Of a DNA stretch of 64,000 nucleotides, positions 1 to 11,436 are shown piece after piece. Both the position numbers and the translations under genes were made by a program. The notes beneath the pieces were generated by a model. It was not told the DNA's origin, did not search any database, and saw only the letters and a list, made by a program, of their open reading frames with translations. Source of the stretch: Cristatella mucedo (taxonomy: Eukaryota; Bryozoa; Phylactolaemata; Cristatellidae); assembly GCA_009760855.2 (NCBI GenBank), contig WPIO01000009.1, positions 6,466,501-6,530,500 on the forward strand, given 5' to 3'. Within the stretch, counting starts at the first letter, position 1, and each line of letters starts with the position of its first letter.

Positions 1-296
1 GACGCATTGTGCAAACACCTTGTCAATCTCGAAGAAATAGTTTTTCGTGTACCGCGGCGGCATTCGCTTGAAGTACTTAGCTAACAATGGCTCCTATCCA
101 GTAACGAACGGGCGGCTGGAGTCATTGTGATCCAAGAAGAGTGCCGTCACCGACTTGATTTTGTTCCAGGTTTCGACAATCTGATCCGGTGTTACAAATT
201 GAGCCGATGCAAGGAATTTCGGAGATCTGCGACGCCCCAATCTGCCTGATTGTGGGAGTGGCCCGGCAGAAGAAACGCGAGCACAACTTCTTATAA

Positions 297-335
297 GATA
301 TATATATATATATATATATATATGTGTATATATAA
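297..335. repeat. (TA)n microsatellite
   Basis: An alternating TA tract with one GTGT interruption. Confidence 0.95.
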
Positions 336-459
336 CTTCTTAAGCCTTCTTATAGAAAAGGATCGAAAGAAGAGCATAGACATGGAACACCGTTATGGAC
401 TTGTTTTGCCCGACGCAATCGTCGAGCACGATGAACAGGATCTCTGGAGGAGAGTTCTT

Positions 460-622
460 CTGCGCAATCTATATATAATTCATTTGTATAGCGCCCTAAG
501 AGAACATAATCTCAGGCGCTTCACATATGCCACGGGGCTCTATCTAGCCCACGACCTCGGCCAGACCTTGGTCGGGGGGGGGGAGCACCTTTACCATAGG
601 GCCAAAAAAGGCCTAGCTTGTG
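460..622 (-). mobile_element. SINE-1 (tRNA-derived, LINE A tail)
   Basis: In reverse: A-box-like ggccctatggtaaaggtgct, a G-run replacing the cggggcg segment, the ctcg/gaggtcgtgggc B-box region, then gagattatgttctct and the atatatata end. Confidence 0.75.
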
Positions 623-1592
623 CTTGGCGATTACAACGGCTCTGCGAGCGCTGCTAAAAAAATTAATTACAAGAGTGAGAGTATGAATGATGAAAAGAAG
701 CGGACCAAGTGCAGCTTCCTACAGCTGCCCATACTTCAAAGGCCACCATTATGAGTGCTGCTCGTTGACATCTGTCCTCTATAATCTCCTGCTTAGGTAG
801 GACTTAAGCCACTTCGGAACAGCGCCCGTGATGCTGGCAGTGTACGGTACCAAAAGCTGCAGAGCAATCGTGCAGACTAGCTTAACGATTTTTCCCAAGT
901 CAGCATTCTTGGCAAGGTCATTCGTTTACCCACGAAATAGTCCTGACTGTAGAGGGATAAGCTCTTATAACTGACCGAAATTTACTTGCTTGGTTTGAAG
1001 TTTTTTTTAATGTAAGACGTTAAGCTTGTCTGCCATTACTCGCTCCGGCGGATTTGACAGTAATGGCAACAGGAAACCGGGTGGATGTTCTCACGGTCAA
1101 CGTATGGACATCTAAATGGGTGGCCTAACAACAGCTTCTTTGAAGGATGCATGGACAAGACCTGATGCTGAGGACATGTATGGCGTTAAGCAGGGCTGCA
1201 GCAAATCTATGCATTTCAGACGAGAAAGTCTAGTATATGATATACAGAGCTAGCAGTTCTTTCTCGACTTCGAGAAATTAACTTTTGAGATGAGGACAGC
1301 GATCTTGAAGGTAGATATTAAAGTAAAGAAAGTGATTAAGGGTGAGGGGCCCAATGGGAATGTTACCTAGGGGATGGTCTCTTAATCTTATCCATCTTTC
1401 GGCAAAACTAACTAAAAAGAGAATCGCTAGGTGAGGTGCTGACCTGGAAGCAGTTAAGGAAAGAGATAAAGGCCGCCACCAGCAGTCTCGGATGGTGCAT
1501 CTGTTATTCCACTTGTATTTATTGAAGTTAACTAGGCCTTAGCTAGGATCGATTCATACGACCTACAATAGTCATTGAGTGCCAGTCGATGG
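621..1592. other. no recognisable gene or repeat
   Basis: Ordinary composition; no ORF above noise and no match to the LINE or SINE families described here. Confidence 0.5.
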
Positions 1593-2238
1593 TCAGTCCA
1601 GATCTTCTCCACACGTTCTCATGCTTTCGCTACCCAGCGTCCCAGCTAGTGTAATGTCTGCACTACCTACAGGCCTTCTTCGCAAGGTAATGTTCTTAGT
1701 CTGTGGCTCAAACTCATCCACAATATTGTTTAGCGTCGTGGAGTAGTATTTTACCAGTGAGTATAGGTCGGACACAGGATTTAGCAAAAGGGGCAAGGAA
1801 GATATTTTTTGTAGAATGAATCAATATCAAGAATATTGAGGATTCGTGATTCAGGTATGATTTTTGATGTTGAAAAGAGCACACACTGTAGACTGAATGA
1901 GATGTACACGTGGTCAGACATGTACACTTTGGTAACAATAGGAGTTGACAGCATATAATCGCAGGATGATGTTTGATCGTGCACGGGTGACCTGCGTTGT
2001 ATGTGGGGGCCATGCACACGAGCCGAAACAGCAAATTAATCAATGCACGAAATTCGACACATATGGCGCTAGTTGGATGGCCGTAATCAATGTTAAAATC
2101 CTCCAGTAAAAAGAAGGGGATGATTCTTGGAACACAGGGTCGATATGAGATCAGGAAACCCGGCAAAAAAGCAAGTCTTGGTCGCGGGGGTTCGATGGAC
2201 GAAGGTTTGCTTGCTTTAATTGCATTGGTGGCCTGCTG

Positions 2239-2361
2239 CTAGTGCAGCGACTCGATACACGAGATCACGACTTCATAGATGATCGGCAGCACGCAGGCGA
2301 AGCCCGCGGCCAAAAAGGAAAGCCGGTAGCATAAGGCATCCAGGAGGCAGGGGCAGTACGT
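2239..2361 (-). CDS. possible terminal exon with a membrane segment, unrecognised
   Basis: Behind a gcggagcag-type acceptor, the minus strand encodes TYCPCLLDALCYRLSFLAAG, then a hydrophobic run (FACVLPIIYEVVISCI), ending ESLH and TAG. The 40-residue C-terminus would hold one or two membrane helices. It lies downstream of the DGCR6-like gene on the same strand. An overlapping longer frame (2265-2489) is also open, so the choice of frame is uncertain. Confidence 0.22.
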   Translation of the reverse strand, partial: TYCPCLLDALCYRLSFLAAGFACVLPIIYEVVISCIESLH

Positions 2362-2529
2362 CTGCTCCGACGCTCATTCGGGAAAACGCCAAAACACGTG
2401 CGTGCTCCATTGTTGTGGGATCCAGGACACTCTTCGGTCAAACCACTCATTGGCAGGTCGGGTACCTGCTGCATCCACACACTGGCCACGGTCGCCTTGA
2501 CCGCAGCCTTTCATTCGCCTTCATGAGGT

Positions 2530-2722
2530 GCTAGCCGTGATGGCATACTAGGTAAGGCGGTTGCTCCACGACCTCGGTCGCGACATCGTGGGTTCGAATG
2601 CTGCGATGGGCGATTCTTTATTGCCACTGCAACCGATGGTGATTGATGCCTCGAAGGCTCTTCTGCCGCTATGCAAACAGGGACTGTTAGTTAAATCAGC
2701 TAGTATTTTAAATCTTTATTCA
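2530..2722 (+). mobile_element. SINE-2 (tRNA-derived)
   Basis: gccgtgatggcatactaggt head, catcgtgggttcgaatgctg (B box) and gcgattctttattgccactg, then aaggctcttctgccgctatg and aaatcagctagtatttt end. It forms the downstream flank of the DGCR6-like gene. Confidence 0.82.
2715..2720 (-). terminator. candidate poly(A) signal of the DGCR6-like gene
   Basis: TTTATT on the plus strand is AATAAA on the minus strand, about 117 nt past the stop codon. It lies at the end of a SINE-2 copy, so the repeat may have donated it. No transcript evidence is available. Confidence 0.4.
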
Positions 2723-2836
2723 TCTATCTTTTAGCCATCCGAATGCAGCCGGCCCCTTTCTACAGCAAGTGCATAAGCAGTGGACAACGATCCGTTAGCA
2801 AAGCCGAGCCGGCGGCAACAGGGTGGAGAGGGCCTC

Positions 2837-3168
2837 TCACGACAGCATGCCGCTCGACGCTGCGAGGCAGTCGTTGAGGCGCAAGATGAAGCTCAGCAGG
2901 TACATCTGCAGCTGCAAGTCGGTTGCATTGTTCGTCATGCTGAAGCCCGGGAGGCCGGCTTTGGTAAGTATGTCCTGCTGATTCATGACCTTCTGATCGA
3001 GGATTTGTATGATGGTCACGTCCATGGAGCGCAGCTGCTCGCCGTGACGCCTCTCAAGCAGCGCCATCTGCTCCTGGTGGCGTGGCAGCAGGCTGGGCAG
3101 CATTTCCGGCCGGGCCTCGCACTCGCGCAGCTCATCCCTCTGCCGAGCCATCAGCTCCTTTCTCTCGA
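2837..3168 (-). CDS. DGCR6: DGCR6-like gene, exon 3 (stop codon)
   Basis: The acceptor is gcactctttcag. The exon encodes [19 protein letters not shown], a charged helix, then the conserved C-terminal blocks [11 protein letters not shown] and [16 protein letters not shown], and stops at TGA 2837-2839. It lacks the Gly/Pro-rich tail of the human protein. An AATAAA on this strand at 2720-2715, next to a SINE-2 copy, is a plausible poly(A) signal. Confidence 0.9.
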
Positions 3169-6100
3169 CTGAAAGAGTGCACGCACGCATACACGAAGCT
3201 CCCCCTAGTTCGCTGGGCTGCGGCGGCGACAGCGGTCTGCTTACATCGGGCCGCAGCTGCGGCGACGCAGCAACAAAGCAAAGGGCAGCGGCAAGGCCTT
3301 GCCGCACGAAGGCAAAGTGCAGCAGCGGCTGCTGCAAGACGTCGAACGGGCTTCGGCCGCTTACTGCAGATGAAGCTGCCAACGAAACCACGCAGTCATC
3401 GAAACCAAAGGGAAGCCGCGGATGCTAGATGCACGAGACTGGAAAGTCGGCAACCCTTCCCGTCTCTCGGCTCGATTGGAATGCTGGCACGACAAGGCGA
3501 TCGCGGCAGGATCGAACACAGCGCCTCGGTTTCGCGAGTCAAACCGTGGCACCAGGAGACACTACAGCCTACATCTCTGTTGGCTACCGAATGTGTACCG
3601 AAAGCCGCTTAGGCTGGCAGTGCGCTATACACAACTCTCCTGTGGAACACCCACATTGTCTTTATGGCTTTGTGGAGTTACAGATGGAGATACATAACAT
3701 AACATCTACAGGAAGTTTTAAAAGCCTGCCTGGGGGCCTGTCGGATAATGTAATGCAATGTATCTCTGTCTGTAATACCACAAAACCATACAGACTGTGT
3801 GGGTGTTACACAGGAGAGTTTTGTATAGCGCACTCACAGCCTAAACGGCTTTCGGTAGCCAACAGACTTCGTCTCACACAACAAAGAGAAAGTGGGAAGC
3901 ATAGCAGTGAGGAGAACAGCTGAGGTAGAGAGTAGCATGGAAGTAGCAGCTCAGGACAACTGAAAAGGATGAGCCATAGTCGGCAGCAGGAGAGTAGTTG
4001 TCGTTTCGTAAGAATTGTGGAAGCGAGTTCCATAGTCTAGTCATAGTCTAGAACCTGCAGAGCTAAAGCTTCTGTCGCCAACAGTCTATAAGAAGAGGAA
4101 TGGAACCGCTCGTTTATCGTTCATACAGGACCCGAGGAGTCTGAAACTGGTGCAGCAGTTCAGCTAGGTATGGAGGAGCCAAGCCGTGGCAGGCCTTGTG
4201 GGTCAGCATAAGAACTGTGCTCTGTATTCGTTGATCGACCGGCAGCCATCCTAGCTCTTTTAGCAAAGGAGACACGTGCTCAAACCTCTGGGACTTGAAA
4301 ACTAGTCTTGCAGCCATATTCATAGTCAGCTGCAGTGGCGTAGTTGCATTCTTTAGTAGCCCAACCAAAAGGGAATTACAATACTCAAGCTGAGACAGAA
4401 GTAAGTTGCTAGTTAAATTTTTTGCAAGCCACTGTGAAAGACAGCTCTTAATCTTAAATAGGGATCGGACGTGATGGCTAGCTGTAGAAGCAGTCTGCTG
4501 AATGATTTTAAAATTGAGGCAGCTGTCGAAAACGACACCTAAATTTCGAGCATGTGGTTATGGTCACACAACAGCATCACCTATTAGAAGAACAAAGCCT
4601 TGTAATCCAGCCACATGCTTAGGGTGTCCTATGAGCAGCAGTTCGGATTTATCGTCATGTAGTTTCAAGAAATTTTCCGACATCCAGGATCGAATGTCGC
4701 CAAGGCAAGCATTCAGTTTATCAGTTACTGCAGCAGATTCCGACGGTTTGAATGACAAATACAGCTGAGTATCGTCATCATAAAAGCCATATCATACTCC
4801 ACGTGCCTTAGTCACTTTCCCCAGAGGTTGAGTATAAATGGAGAACAGCAAGGGACCGAGTAAAGACCCTCGAGGGACTCCACAGGTGACCCTTCTCGTG
4901 TGTGAGATATGGCCTTCACACGACACGGATTGAACATGTGCAACTTATCAGCGCAGGGCCAAAGAATCAGTGGCAGAGCCATTGCTTCCCTTGCCAAACT
5001 TCACGGAAAGTGGGAGAAATTGATAAACAAAAAAAAAAGTAGGAATCGAAGCTGCAGTGCAAGTGTGACCGCATGATGGAACTGCGTTACAAAAGTGAAA
5101 TCTTTGTTCGATATCGCTCACCGGGTTGCCTGAAAGTCATGACACGTCACGAGGGTAGTGACTCTTCAGCAGCATCGAGGGGTAAGGGCAGGAGAAAAGG
5201 ATGAGAGTCGTCCAAAAGTTGACCAAGACAGACAGTGGATCGGCACAGAATACGATATGAGGTGAATTAAAAGAGACAAGAGAAATGCATACAAGCATGC
5301 AAGGATGCGACATTCGTCAGCTCAGACGTTTCAGAAGCCAAGCAGAGCACACACAATGGCAGGTTACAAGGAACAGTTTTCACCACAATTTTGATTCATC
5401 TTGGCAGCATACAAAATGCATATAGAATGCAAGACTGACACCGAATGCCGAAGAGGAGACCGGGCCGTCCATGCCACTGCGGCTCTTGCACTATTCTTGC
5501 TCTGACAGTGCAAGTCAATGTTTTTTTTTTCTACATAACGATAACATCACGACCAACTGACGTCTTGGTCAAGTAATTGTGAAGCATGCTCTCAGATTCT
5601 GTGCTTACACGATGCAAGGCCAAACCAAATGCCTCCACATCATCAGCCACGACCCTCACACGACACATCTGGACATGGGCATCAGCTGCGCTGACATTTG
5701 ACAGGCTTCCCGGCAAGGAAACTTCAGTGCTCAAGGTGAAATGCCTTGAGGGAATGACGAAACCTGCCCTGGCAGGCAGGCATCTACCCTATGGCAGTAG
5801 CCTGGCAATGGCAAAGTCACCTCGTCAGAGGATTGATTGCTGCCGCCACTCTCTTGACCGAGCATCGGCAGGTGCAGCCACAAGCCTTCAACCAACGGTG
5901 CCTTCGATCGTAGGCCACATCCGATCATCAGCAGCGCAAAACGGAGCAGGGCAGGTGGATATCAATGACACCATGCTCCGAGGCTTCGCCCACAGAACTG
6001 AAAGGCCGGCTGCGTCGGCACGACCTCACTCGTCCACGGGATCCGAAGAAAAACGGCAGTCGTGAAGACGAAGAAAGACGTGCAGGGAGAATCTACAGCC

Positions 6101-7454
6101 GAGAGCTCGACAGAACTGGGGGAAGAGGAAGGAGACGGCAGCAGAAGTGCGAGCTCAGCAGCAAGAGGGGAAGGCCTGGGGGGGGGGGGAAGAGAATGAG
6201 GCAGAAGAGCAAACTGAATCCTCCAAGGCAGATAGGATCCAATCAACATATTCAAGCGGCAAGTGGCGGACGCCCAACCTGACAGCAGCGGCAGCATGCA
6301 CAAAGAACGAACTAGAGTCCGAAGTAGCGCGCCCATTGGCAAACACCTTCTCTCTAAGGAGTGAGTCGACAATTATTCGAGCTCTATCCCGTGAGGGTAA
6401 CATCAATCAGAGGGGGGGGGAGCAGCAGTCCACTGGTTCCCGGTCATCGTGGCAAAATCGCATAGCAGCAAAATCGTGCAACGACGCCCGAGCTGTAGCG
6501 GCTGCTCGGTTCAGCACGGCTGACCAAGCGATGGACAGATGGAGTGTGCACCGCCCACTCCCCGCCACCCCGTCCTCCGTACCGCTATGGTGCTTCTGGA
6601 GTTCGATGCGCTGCTGATGAAGGCTCTTCTCCTCCATCTCCTGCATCTCCTTCAGGCTCTTCACAATGTCGAAGACAGTGCCGTCGAGGAGCGCACTGGC
6701 GAGTCCCGAGAGCAGGTCGTAGGACAGGCGCAGCTGGTACTGCCTGACATGGCAAAAGTGGGCCGAAGCGTGAGGGCTCTGCGAAGCTTTTGCAGAGCGG
6801 CATGGACAGGGCCCGACGCCGTGCTGCCGCAACTGCAATCGACAGCCGGTGCCGTCGCTGGGACGACCCAAGTGGGGCTGCCAAGGCTTGCCTGGGGCAC
6901 TGCTCACTGACCGAGGAGTCTCACTTTTACTCAACGGCTATCACCATCACTTGCAGTGAGCAAAAAAGGATTGCCCAGATCAGGTTTCGAACCCACAATC
7001 TGGGTCCGAATGAGCAAACACCTTACCCCATCGGCTGAGACGAAGGGGCACACCAACAGCACACACGAACCGCAAGCGTACACGAACGCGAATGAGCGCT
7101 CGCCCTCGCGCATACACGCACGCGCACGCACCCACACGCACGCACGCACGCACACGCACGCACGCACGCACACGCACGCACACATTGAAAGAGATTCCAG
7201 CCTGCCCGCGACAACTGAAGGAGATGCTGCAGCGGAACCAGCTTCCAGGGCGCTGGCTAGCGAGCAAGGCGCCGCCGTGCAAGGAGAACGCTGCAGCCCG
7301 GTAGAGACTTCACTCACGCCGGCACGTCGGCGCTGTACGACTGGAGCTGCTCCAGCAGATAGTAGTGCAGTTTTTGCTGTCGCTCTTTGCGCTCCAGCTC
7401 CTCTTTTACGGTGGCCAGCACCGACGACTCAATTAGCGGCACGTAATGAGCCAT
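2837..7454 (-). CDS. DGCR6: DGCR6/gonadal (gdl) family protein, complete three-exon gene
   Basis: Exons at 7454-7318, 6743-6583 and 3168-2837 join with consistent phases (2, then 1) through GT-AG introns into a 209-residue protein; the human family member is about 220 residues. Family-diagnostic stretches are [11 protein letters not shown] and [11 protein letters not shown] in exon 2, and [25 protein letters not shown] and LQLQMYLL in exon 3. These match the DGCR6 layout of an N-terminal helical part, a middle Arg/Glu/Gln-rich probable coiled coil and a conserved C-terminal block. No catalytic motif, signal peptide or membrane segment is visible, and the family's biochemical role is poorly defined (Drosophila gonadal, human DGCR6 in 22q11). 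The start is the only in-frame ATG before exon 1 of a CpG-rich upstream stretch. The second intron (about 3.4 kb) holds LINE B copies and another open exon-like frame. Intron structure is inferred from sequence without transcript support. Confidence 0.9.
3576..3714 (+). mobile_element. LINE B 3' fragment
   Basis: ttggctaccgaatgtgtacc, aaagccgcttaggctg and gagttacagatggagataca with an (ACATA)n tail make up the LINE B 3' untranslated end. It faces an oppositely oriented copy 35 bp away. Confidence 0.8.
3748..4940 (-). mobile_element. LINE B copy in DGCR6-like intron 2
   Basis: A taatgtaatg tail is followed by a minus-strand RT C-terminal region ([40 protein letters not shown], then [20 protein letters not shown]), and sequence as far as the RT motif B region at 4900. 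Frameshifts are present. Confidence 0.85.
5531..5759 (-). CDS. unrecognised exon-like open frame inside the DGCR6-like gene's intron 2
   Basis: After a possible acceptor (ctgccagggcag) the minus strand stays open to TAG at 5531. The frame reads [19 protein letters not shown], then [20 protein letters not shown], and ends [10 protein letters not shown]. Composition looks protein-like: mixed charged and hydrophobic residues with varied third codon positions. I do not recognise the family. It lies in the sense orientation within the intron, so it could be an alternative last exon, the end of a nested gene, or chance. Confidence 0.3.
6583..6743 (-). CDS. DGCR6: DGCR6-like gene, exon 2
   Basis: The acceptor is cacttttgccatgtcag. 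The first base completes the Ala codon, followed by [20 protein letters not shown], the best-conserved stretch of the family, then [19 protein letters not shown]. The donor is gtacgg, leaving a single G that pairs with exon 3 to make Val. At 161 nt (1 + 53 codons + 1) the phases match both neighbours. Confidence 0.9.
6960..7045 (-). mobile_element. tRNA-like SINE head in DGCR6-like intron 1
   Basis: ggattgcccagatcaggttt, cgaacccacaatctgggtcc and aaacaccttaccccatcggc look like a reversed tRNA-derived head. No tail is recognisable. Confidence 0.4.
7111..7186. repeat. (CACG)n/(CA)n microsatellite
   Basis: Mixed cacgcacg and cacaca words lie in intron 1 of the DGCR6-like gene. Alternating purine-pyrimidine sequence could favour Z-DNA. 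Confidence 0.9.
7318..7454 (-). CDS. DGCR6: DGCR6-like gene, exon 1 (start codon)
   Basis: The reading begins [13 protein letters not shown] and continues [17 protein letters not shown], which parallels the RQQERHYQLLSALQSL region of vertebrate DGCR6. The ATG follows gtgcag, and the exon ends ...GCCGGC before a strong gtgagt donor, leaving two bases of an Ala codon. The 100 bp upstream are CpG-rich and probably contain the promoter. Confidence 0.85.
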
Positions 7455-7570
7455 CTGCACGAGAGCGCGGCGGCGGCGACGCCGGCCGTCGGACGCGATA
7501 CGCGTACAGACGCAACCGGTTCAACAGGTTGGACGGAGGCAGCGCAGCGGTGGAATGCAATGGTTCAACT
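7455..7570 (-). promoter_or_regulatory. CpG-rich 5' flank of the DGCR6-like gene
   Basis: Dense CG dinucleotides (gcggcggcgacgccggccgt region) lie directly upstream of the start codon, in contrast with the AT-rich surroundings. No TATA box is obvious. The promoter role is inferred from position and composition. Confidence 0.4.
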
Positions 7571-7878
7571 CGCAAAAGCTAAGAGCTAAACTACCAACTC
7601 TCAGTGCAAGCGCATGCCGCACGGGCTGAGGGATAACAGCTCAGGCGGTATTAGCAAGCGGCGCCCAGGTGCATGGACTTGCAGCGATAATTCTTCCGCC
7701 GAAGATGAACAGCCTAATCGAAGTTTAGCAGAGCGGCCGAGCAACAACGGCGAGCCAATAGCTCACAGCGCAAACCTACTGCCGACGTGCTCGAAACGCT
7801 AGGCGGCTATGTCCCCATGGGTAGCTAAAAATAGCCGAAGATGGATTCACTGTGTGACCTTGCGACCTCGGAGGGAGC

Positions 7879-7972
7879 TCAAACCGTCGCATGGCAGCCG
7901 CACTGACATTTCATCAGATTCTGTCGTAAGGTCTTAAGCATTGACGACTCCGCATTCAGAAGAAAGCCGAGA

Positions 7973-8021
<49 letters not shown>

Positions 8022-8346
8022 TTCTGTGCCCGAAGGTGAGGACGCGTGCCAAGCGCGAATTTGACAGAGAGGAGGGCTTCCACCACTGTCTGCGCTCAGA
8101 GCAGACCTCGCTCTCAATCTTGCCGCCAATGGGCGATAGTTTGTGCCGGTCGCTCGCTCTGTCGCATTGTGGCGGTTGATCTGAGCTGGCCACATCGTAT
8201 TGGGTGACCTTGTCGCCTGCGTGCATCGGCGCGGTATCTCGGTATCGGGCATAGATGTTTGGCGAACCGGCCTGCGCTATCAGCTTGGCGCGAAAGTCGT
8301 CGATCTCGATCGTGAACGCTGGTAGCTTACTGGAGATGACGATCTT
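7879..8346 (-). CDS. open frame of about 155 codons running into a GA microsatellite, unrecognised
   Basis: From a stop at 8349 the minus strand stays open through FTIEIDDFRAKLIAQAGSP and NIYARYRDTAPMHAGDKVT, then enters translation of the (CT)n tract as Leu/Ser repeats. The first 110 residues look coding. A decayed retroelement gag-like frame and a host exon are both possible; neither is supported by a motif. Confidence 0.2.
7967..8019. repeat. (GA)n microsatellite
   Basis: About 25 GA units, a homopurine mirror tract. Confidence 0.95.
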
Positions 8347-9085
8347 TCAGGAGCTTTCGGGAAAATATATAGTGAGACTTGGCTCTACAACAGCGAGGCT
8401 ACGTTCTTGGCGTTTGCTGCCAGCTTATGAGCACAGGTGAGACCTTACCGGTATTATTATTGCACTTTAAGTTGGACTTCAGACCGCGCTTGGCCGTTTT
8501 GGCTCATCGTCTCGGATAAGCAGCACTGCTGCAGCTTTACTAGGAAAGATTCGTGAAACATCACGGGATGTCGCAATTGGATTTGACCCGTAATTCGTAT
8601 GTCCGTTTGATGCTGAGGCAGATGGGAGCCACGTATTCTTTGAGCTTTTGAAACCCGAGGCTTCGTCTTATCATTCTCGTTGTTGCTGCGTTTGACTAGA
8701 TTTGTGCATCTGCTGAGCCTGAATGGCGCGACGCTCATTACATTTTCCAGTCTCTTGTTGCATTTGATGGAAGTCGCATATTAGTTGACCTTCTAAAGTG
8801 CAGCTGTCATTGGCTCTTTCTTCGGTTTCTTGTTGCTTCTGCGTTTGACAAAATTGAGTTTTTGTCGAGTTTCTGTAGTGCGCTGCTTATGGGCTTCCTT
8901 CGTTGTTTGTCTCTCAAGTTGTCTGCGATAGTTGCCCATATATTTGACTTGCTCAACTCCTTTTTAGTGGAATCTATTACTAGGAAGGCCGAATTTGTGC
9001 TCGAAAATAAATGCCGAATTTTTAATTTTTTTTGAGAGAATGTTGAACATTTACCTTATTAAACTTGACACCGTTCTCTGTGTTT

Positions 9086-10380
9086 ATTTTTATGCACAAC
9101 GATTGGTCTGGCAGACGAGGCACTGGCGTGGTTTAAATCGTACATGTCTGATCGTGTTCAAACCGTGTCGTGTGAGGGTCAGGTCTCACACACGAGACCG
9201 GTCACCTGTGGGTCTGTCACCTCAAGGGTCTGTACTCGGTCCCTTGCTGTTCTCCATTTATACTTAACCTCTGGGAAAAGTGATTAAGGCCCATGGAATA
9301 GGATATCACTTTTATGCTGACGTAACTCAGTTTTATTTGTCATTCAAACCGTCGGAATCTACTGCGGCAACTGAGAAACTGAAAGCTTGCCTTGCCGATA
9401 TTCGATCCTGGATGTCGGAAAACTTCCTGAAGTTAAATGACGATAAAACCGAACTGCTGCTCATAGGACACCCTAAGCGTGTGGCTGGATTAAAAGGCTT
9501 TGCTCTTCTAATAGGTGATGCTGTTGTGCGACCATCACCACATGCTCGAAATTTAGGTGTCGTTTTCGACAACTGCCTCAATTTTAAAAGCTTCAGTCGG
9601 AAGATTGCTTCTGCAGCTAGCCATCACGTCCGATCCCTATCCAAGATTAGGAGCTATCTTCCACAGTGGATTGCAAAACATTTAACTAGCTCCTTAGTTT
9701 TGTCTCGGCTTGATTATTGCAATTCCCTACTGGCTGGTCTACCAAAAAATGCAACTACGCCACTGCAGCTGACTGTGAATATGGCTGCAAGTCCCAGAAG
9801 TTTGAGCACGTGTCTCCTTTGCTAACAGAGTTAAGATTGATGCCGGTTGACCAACGGATTCAGAGCAAGGTTCTTACGCTGGCCTACAAGGCCTGCCGCG
9901 GTTTGGCTCCTTCGTACCTAGCTGAATTACTGAATTACAGTTTCAGCCTGTTCTCGCCCTCAGGTCTTGTGTGGACAATAAATTATCTGTTCCATTCCTC
10001 CGCTTAAAGACCGTTGGCGACAGAGCCTTAGCTCTGCAAGTCCTAGACTGTGGAACTCGCTTCCACAATTCTTACGCAACGACAACTACTCTCCTGCTGC
10101 CGACTATGGCTCATCTTTTTCAGTGGTCTTGAGCTGCTACTTGCATGCTACTCACTACCTCAACTGCTCTCGTAACTCTTGTTATCCTTCCCACTTTCTC
10201 TTTGTTGCGTGAGACGAAGTCTGTTGGCTACTGAATGCGTACCGAAAGCCGCTTAGGCTGTGAGTGCGCTGTACAAAAATCTGTCTTTCTACCCACCTAG
10301 TCTTAATGGCTTTGTGTTACAGGCTTTGTGTTACTTTGTGTACAGACTGAGATACATTGCATTACATTACATTACCCTTT
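9086..10380 (+). mobile_element. LINE B copy with RT palm remnant
   Basis: Frame 9280-9825 carries GIGYHFYADVTQFYLSFKPS (motif C reads YADV, so the second catalytic Asp is lost), [20 protein letters not shown] and the thumb. The 3' end is cgtaccgaaagccgcttagg and an (ACATT)n tail at 10356-10375. Confidence 0.88.
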
Positions 10381-10919
10381 GCGTTTATTAACTTCTTGCA
10401 TCTCAAGTTATGTCTTTATGCATTTCTTATTTGCAATTACTGACTTTGCACAGCTTCGGCCACCTTTAATATACAAGTAATAAATCATGGAACTTTCTAT
10501 TTGTATTCGGGAAATGGTTGTCATATACAGTAGTGACTTTAAGTTTAGCCACACTCATCCCAACTATGGCTGCCTGGTCGACTATTGATGTAGGCAGTTT
10601 TTAAAATCTACACTGCCGGTCTAATCAAGTGAAATTGGTGCAAAAATAAGCAAAGCACCAAATGCAATATTTATTTAGCATGACAACCGCAGCACTGGCA
10701 TAGGATCACTAGTTCTAATAGGATGTTGCCATTCCTTAATTAGTGATCACTGCCCCTATTCAAGCTTGTGTGGACTCAGCGAGTTTCAGAGTTTCGTCGG
10801 ATGGTATAGCATGCCAAACCGCTTCCGATTTGTCCTACCATTTGGCCGGTGATCTGATGTTAAAGTCTTGAGCTCTCAGCTGACACTAAACTTAGTCCCA
10901 AGATAATCAATTGGATAAA
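10381..10919. other. unassigned; possible faint DNA-transposon ends
   Basis: cagtagtgactttaagttta at 10528 and gacactaaacttagtcc at 10883 are loosely inverted copies, reminiscent of Tc1/mariner termini, but no transposase frame is readable. Confidence 0.2.
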
Positions 10920-11066
10920 AATATATAAAAAATATAATTAATTTGTATAGCACCCTAAGAGACTTTAATCTCTATTCAGGCACTTCACATATTCCTCGGG
11001 CTCGAGCCCACGACCTCGGCCAGACCTTGGTCGGGGCGAGCACCTTAACGTCTGGGCCAAGCCAGT
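10920..11066 (-). mobile_element. SINE-1
   Basis: ttaatttgtatagcacccta, then gggctcgagcccacgacctc (B box in reverse) and gagcaccttaacgtctgggc (A box in reverse) are all present. Confidence 0.85.
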
Positions 11067-11436
11067 GAGGCAGGAGGTCAGCCAAGCCAGGCCAGGCTCT
11101 GACTCGGTCACTCGAAGTGCATGAAATGAGGGTGCATGAAATGAGGGTAAGGACTGTCGACAAACTGCAGCACAACTGGACCAGCTGTTTCTGATTATTG
11201 TCCTGTAGATGCGTAAAATTAGTGCCTAGCAGTCGCGATGTTCTTGGCACCCCAACGTTGTCCAGAACTCGCTCGCAGTCGTCTTTATTCACCGCGTCCT
11301 CAATGTGGTGAAGTGCCCCTACTGCGAACCCTTCTGCGAAACCTTTCCATGCCATCGTTGATCTAGAACCAAACTTTGCAGTATGCGTAAGCAGGCATCA
11401 TAATATGCTTTGTCATTCTTGTATCTATCGTAGGAT

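Noticed and set aside
6956-7582. 208-codon plus-strand ORF
   Set aside because: It reads through the CACG microsatellite and is antisense to exon 1 of the DGCR6-like gene; the minus-strand frame has the homology.
10520-10905. Possible Tc1/mariner element from loosely inverted ends
   Set aside because: The inverted match is short and gapped, there is no TA duplication I can confirm, and no transposase frame.
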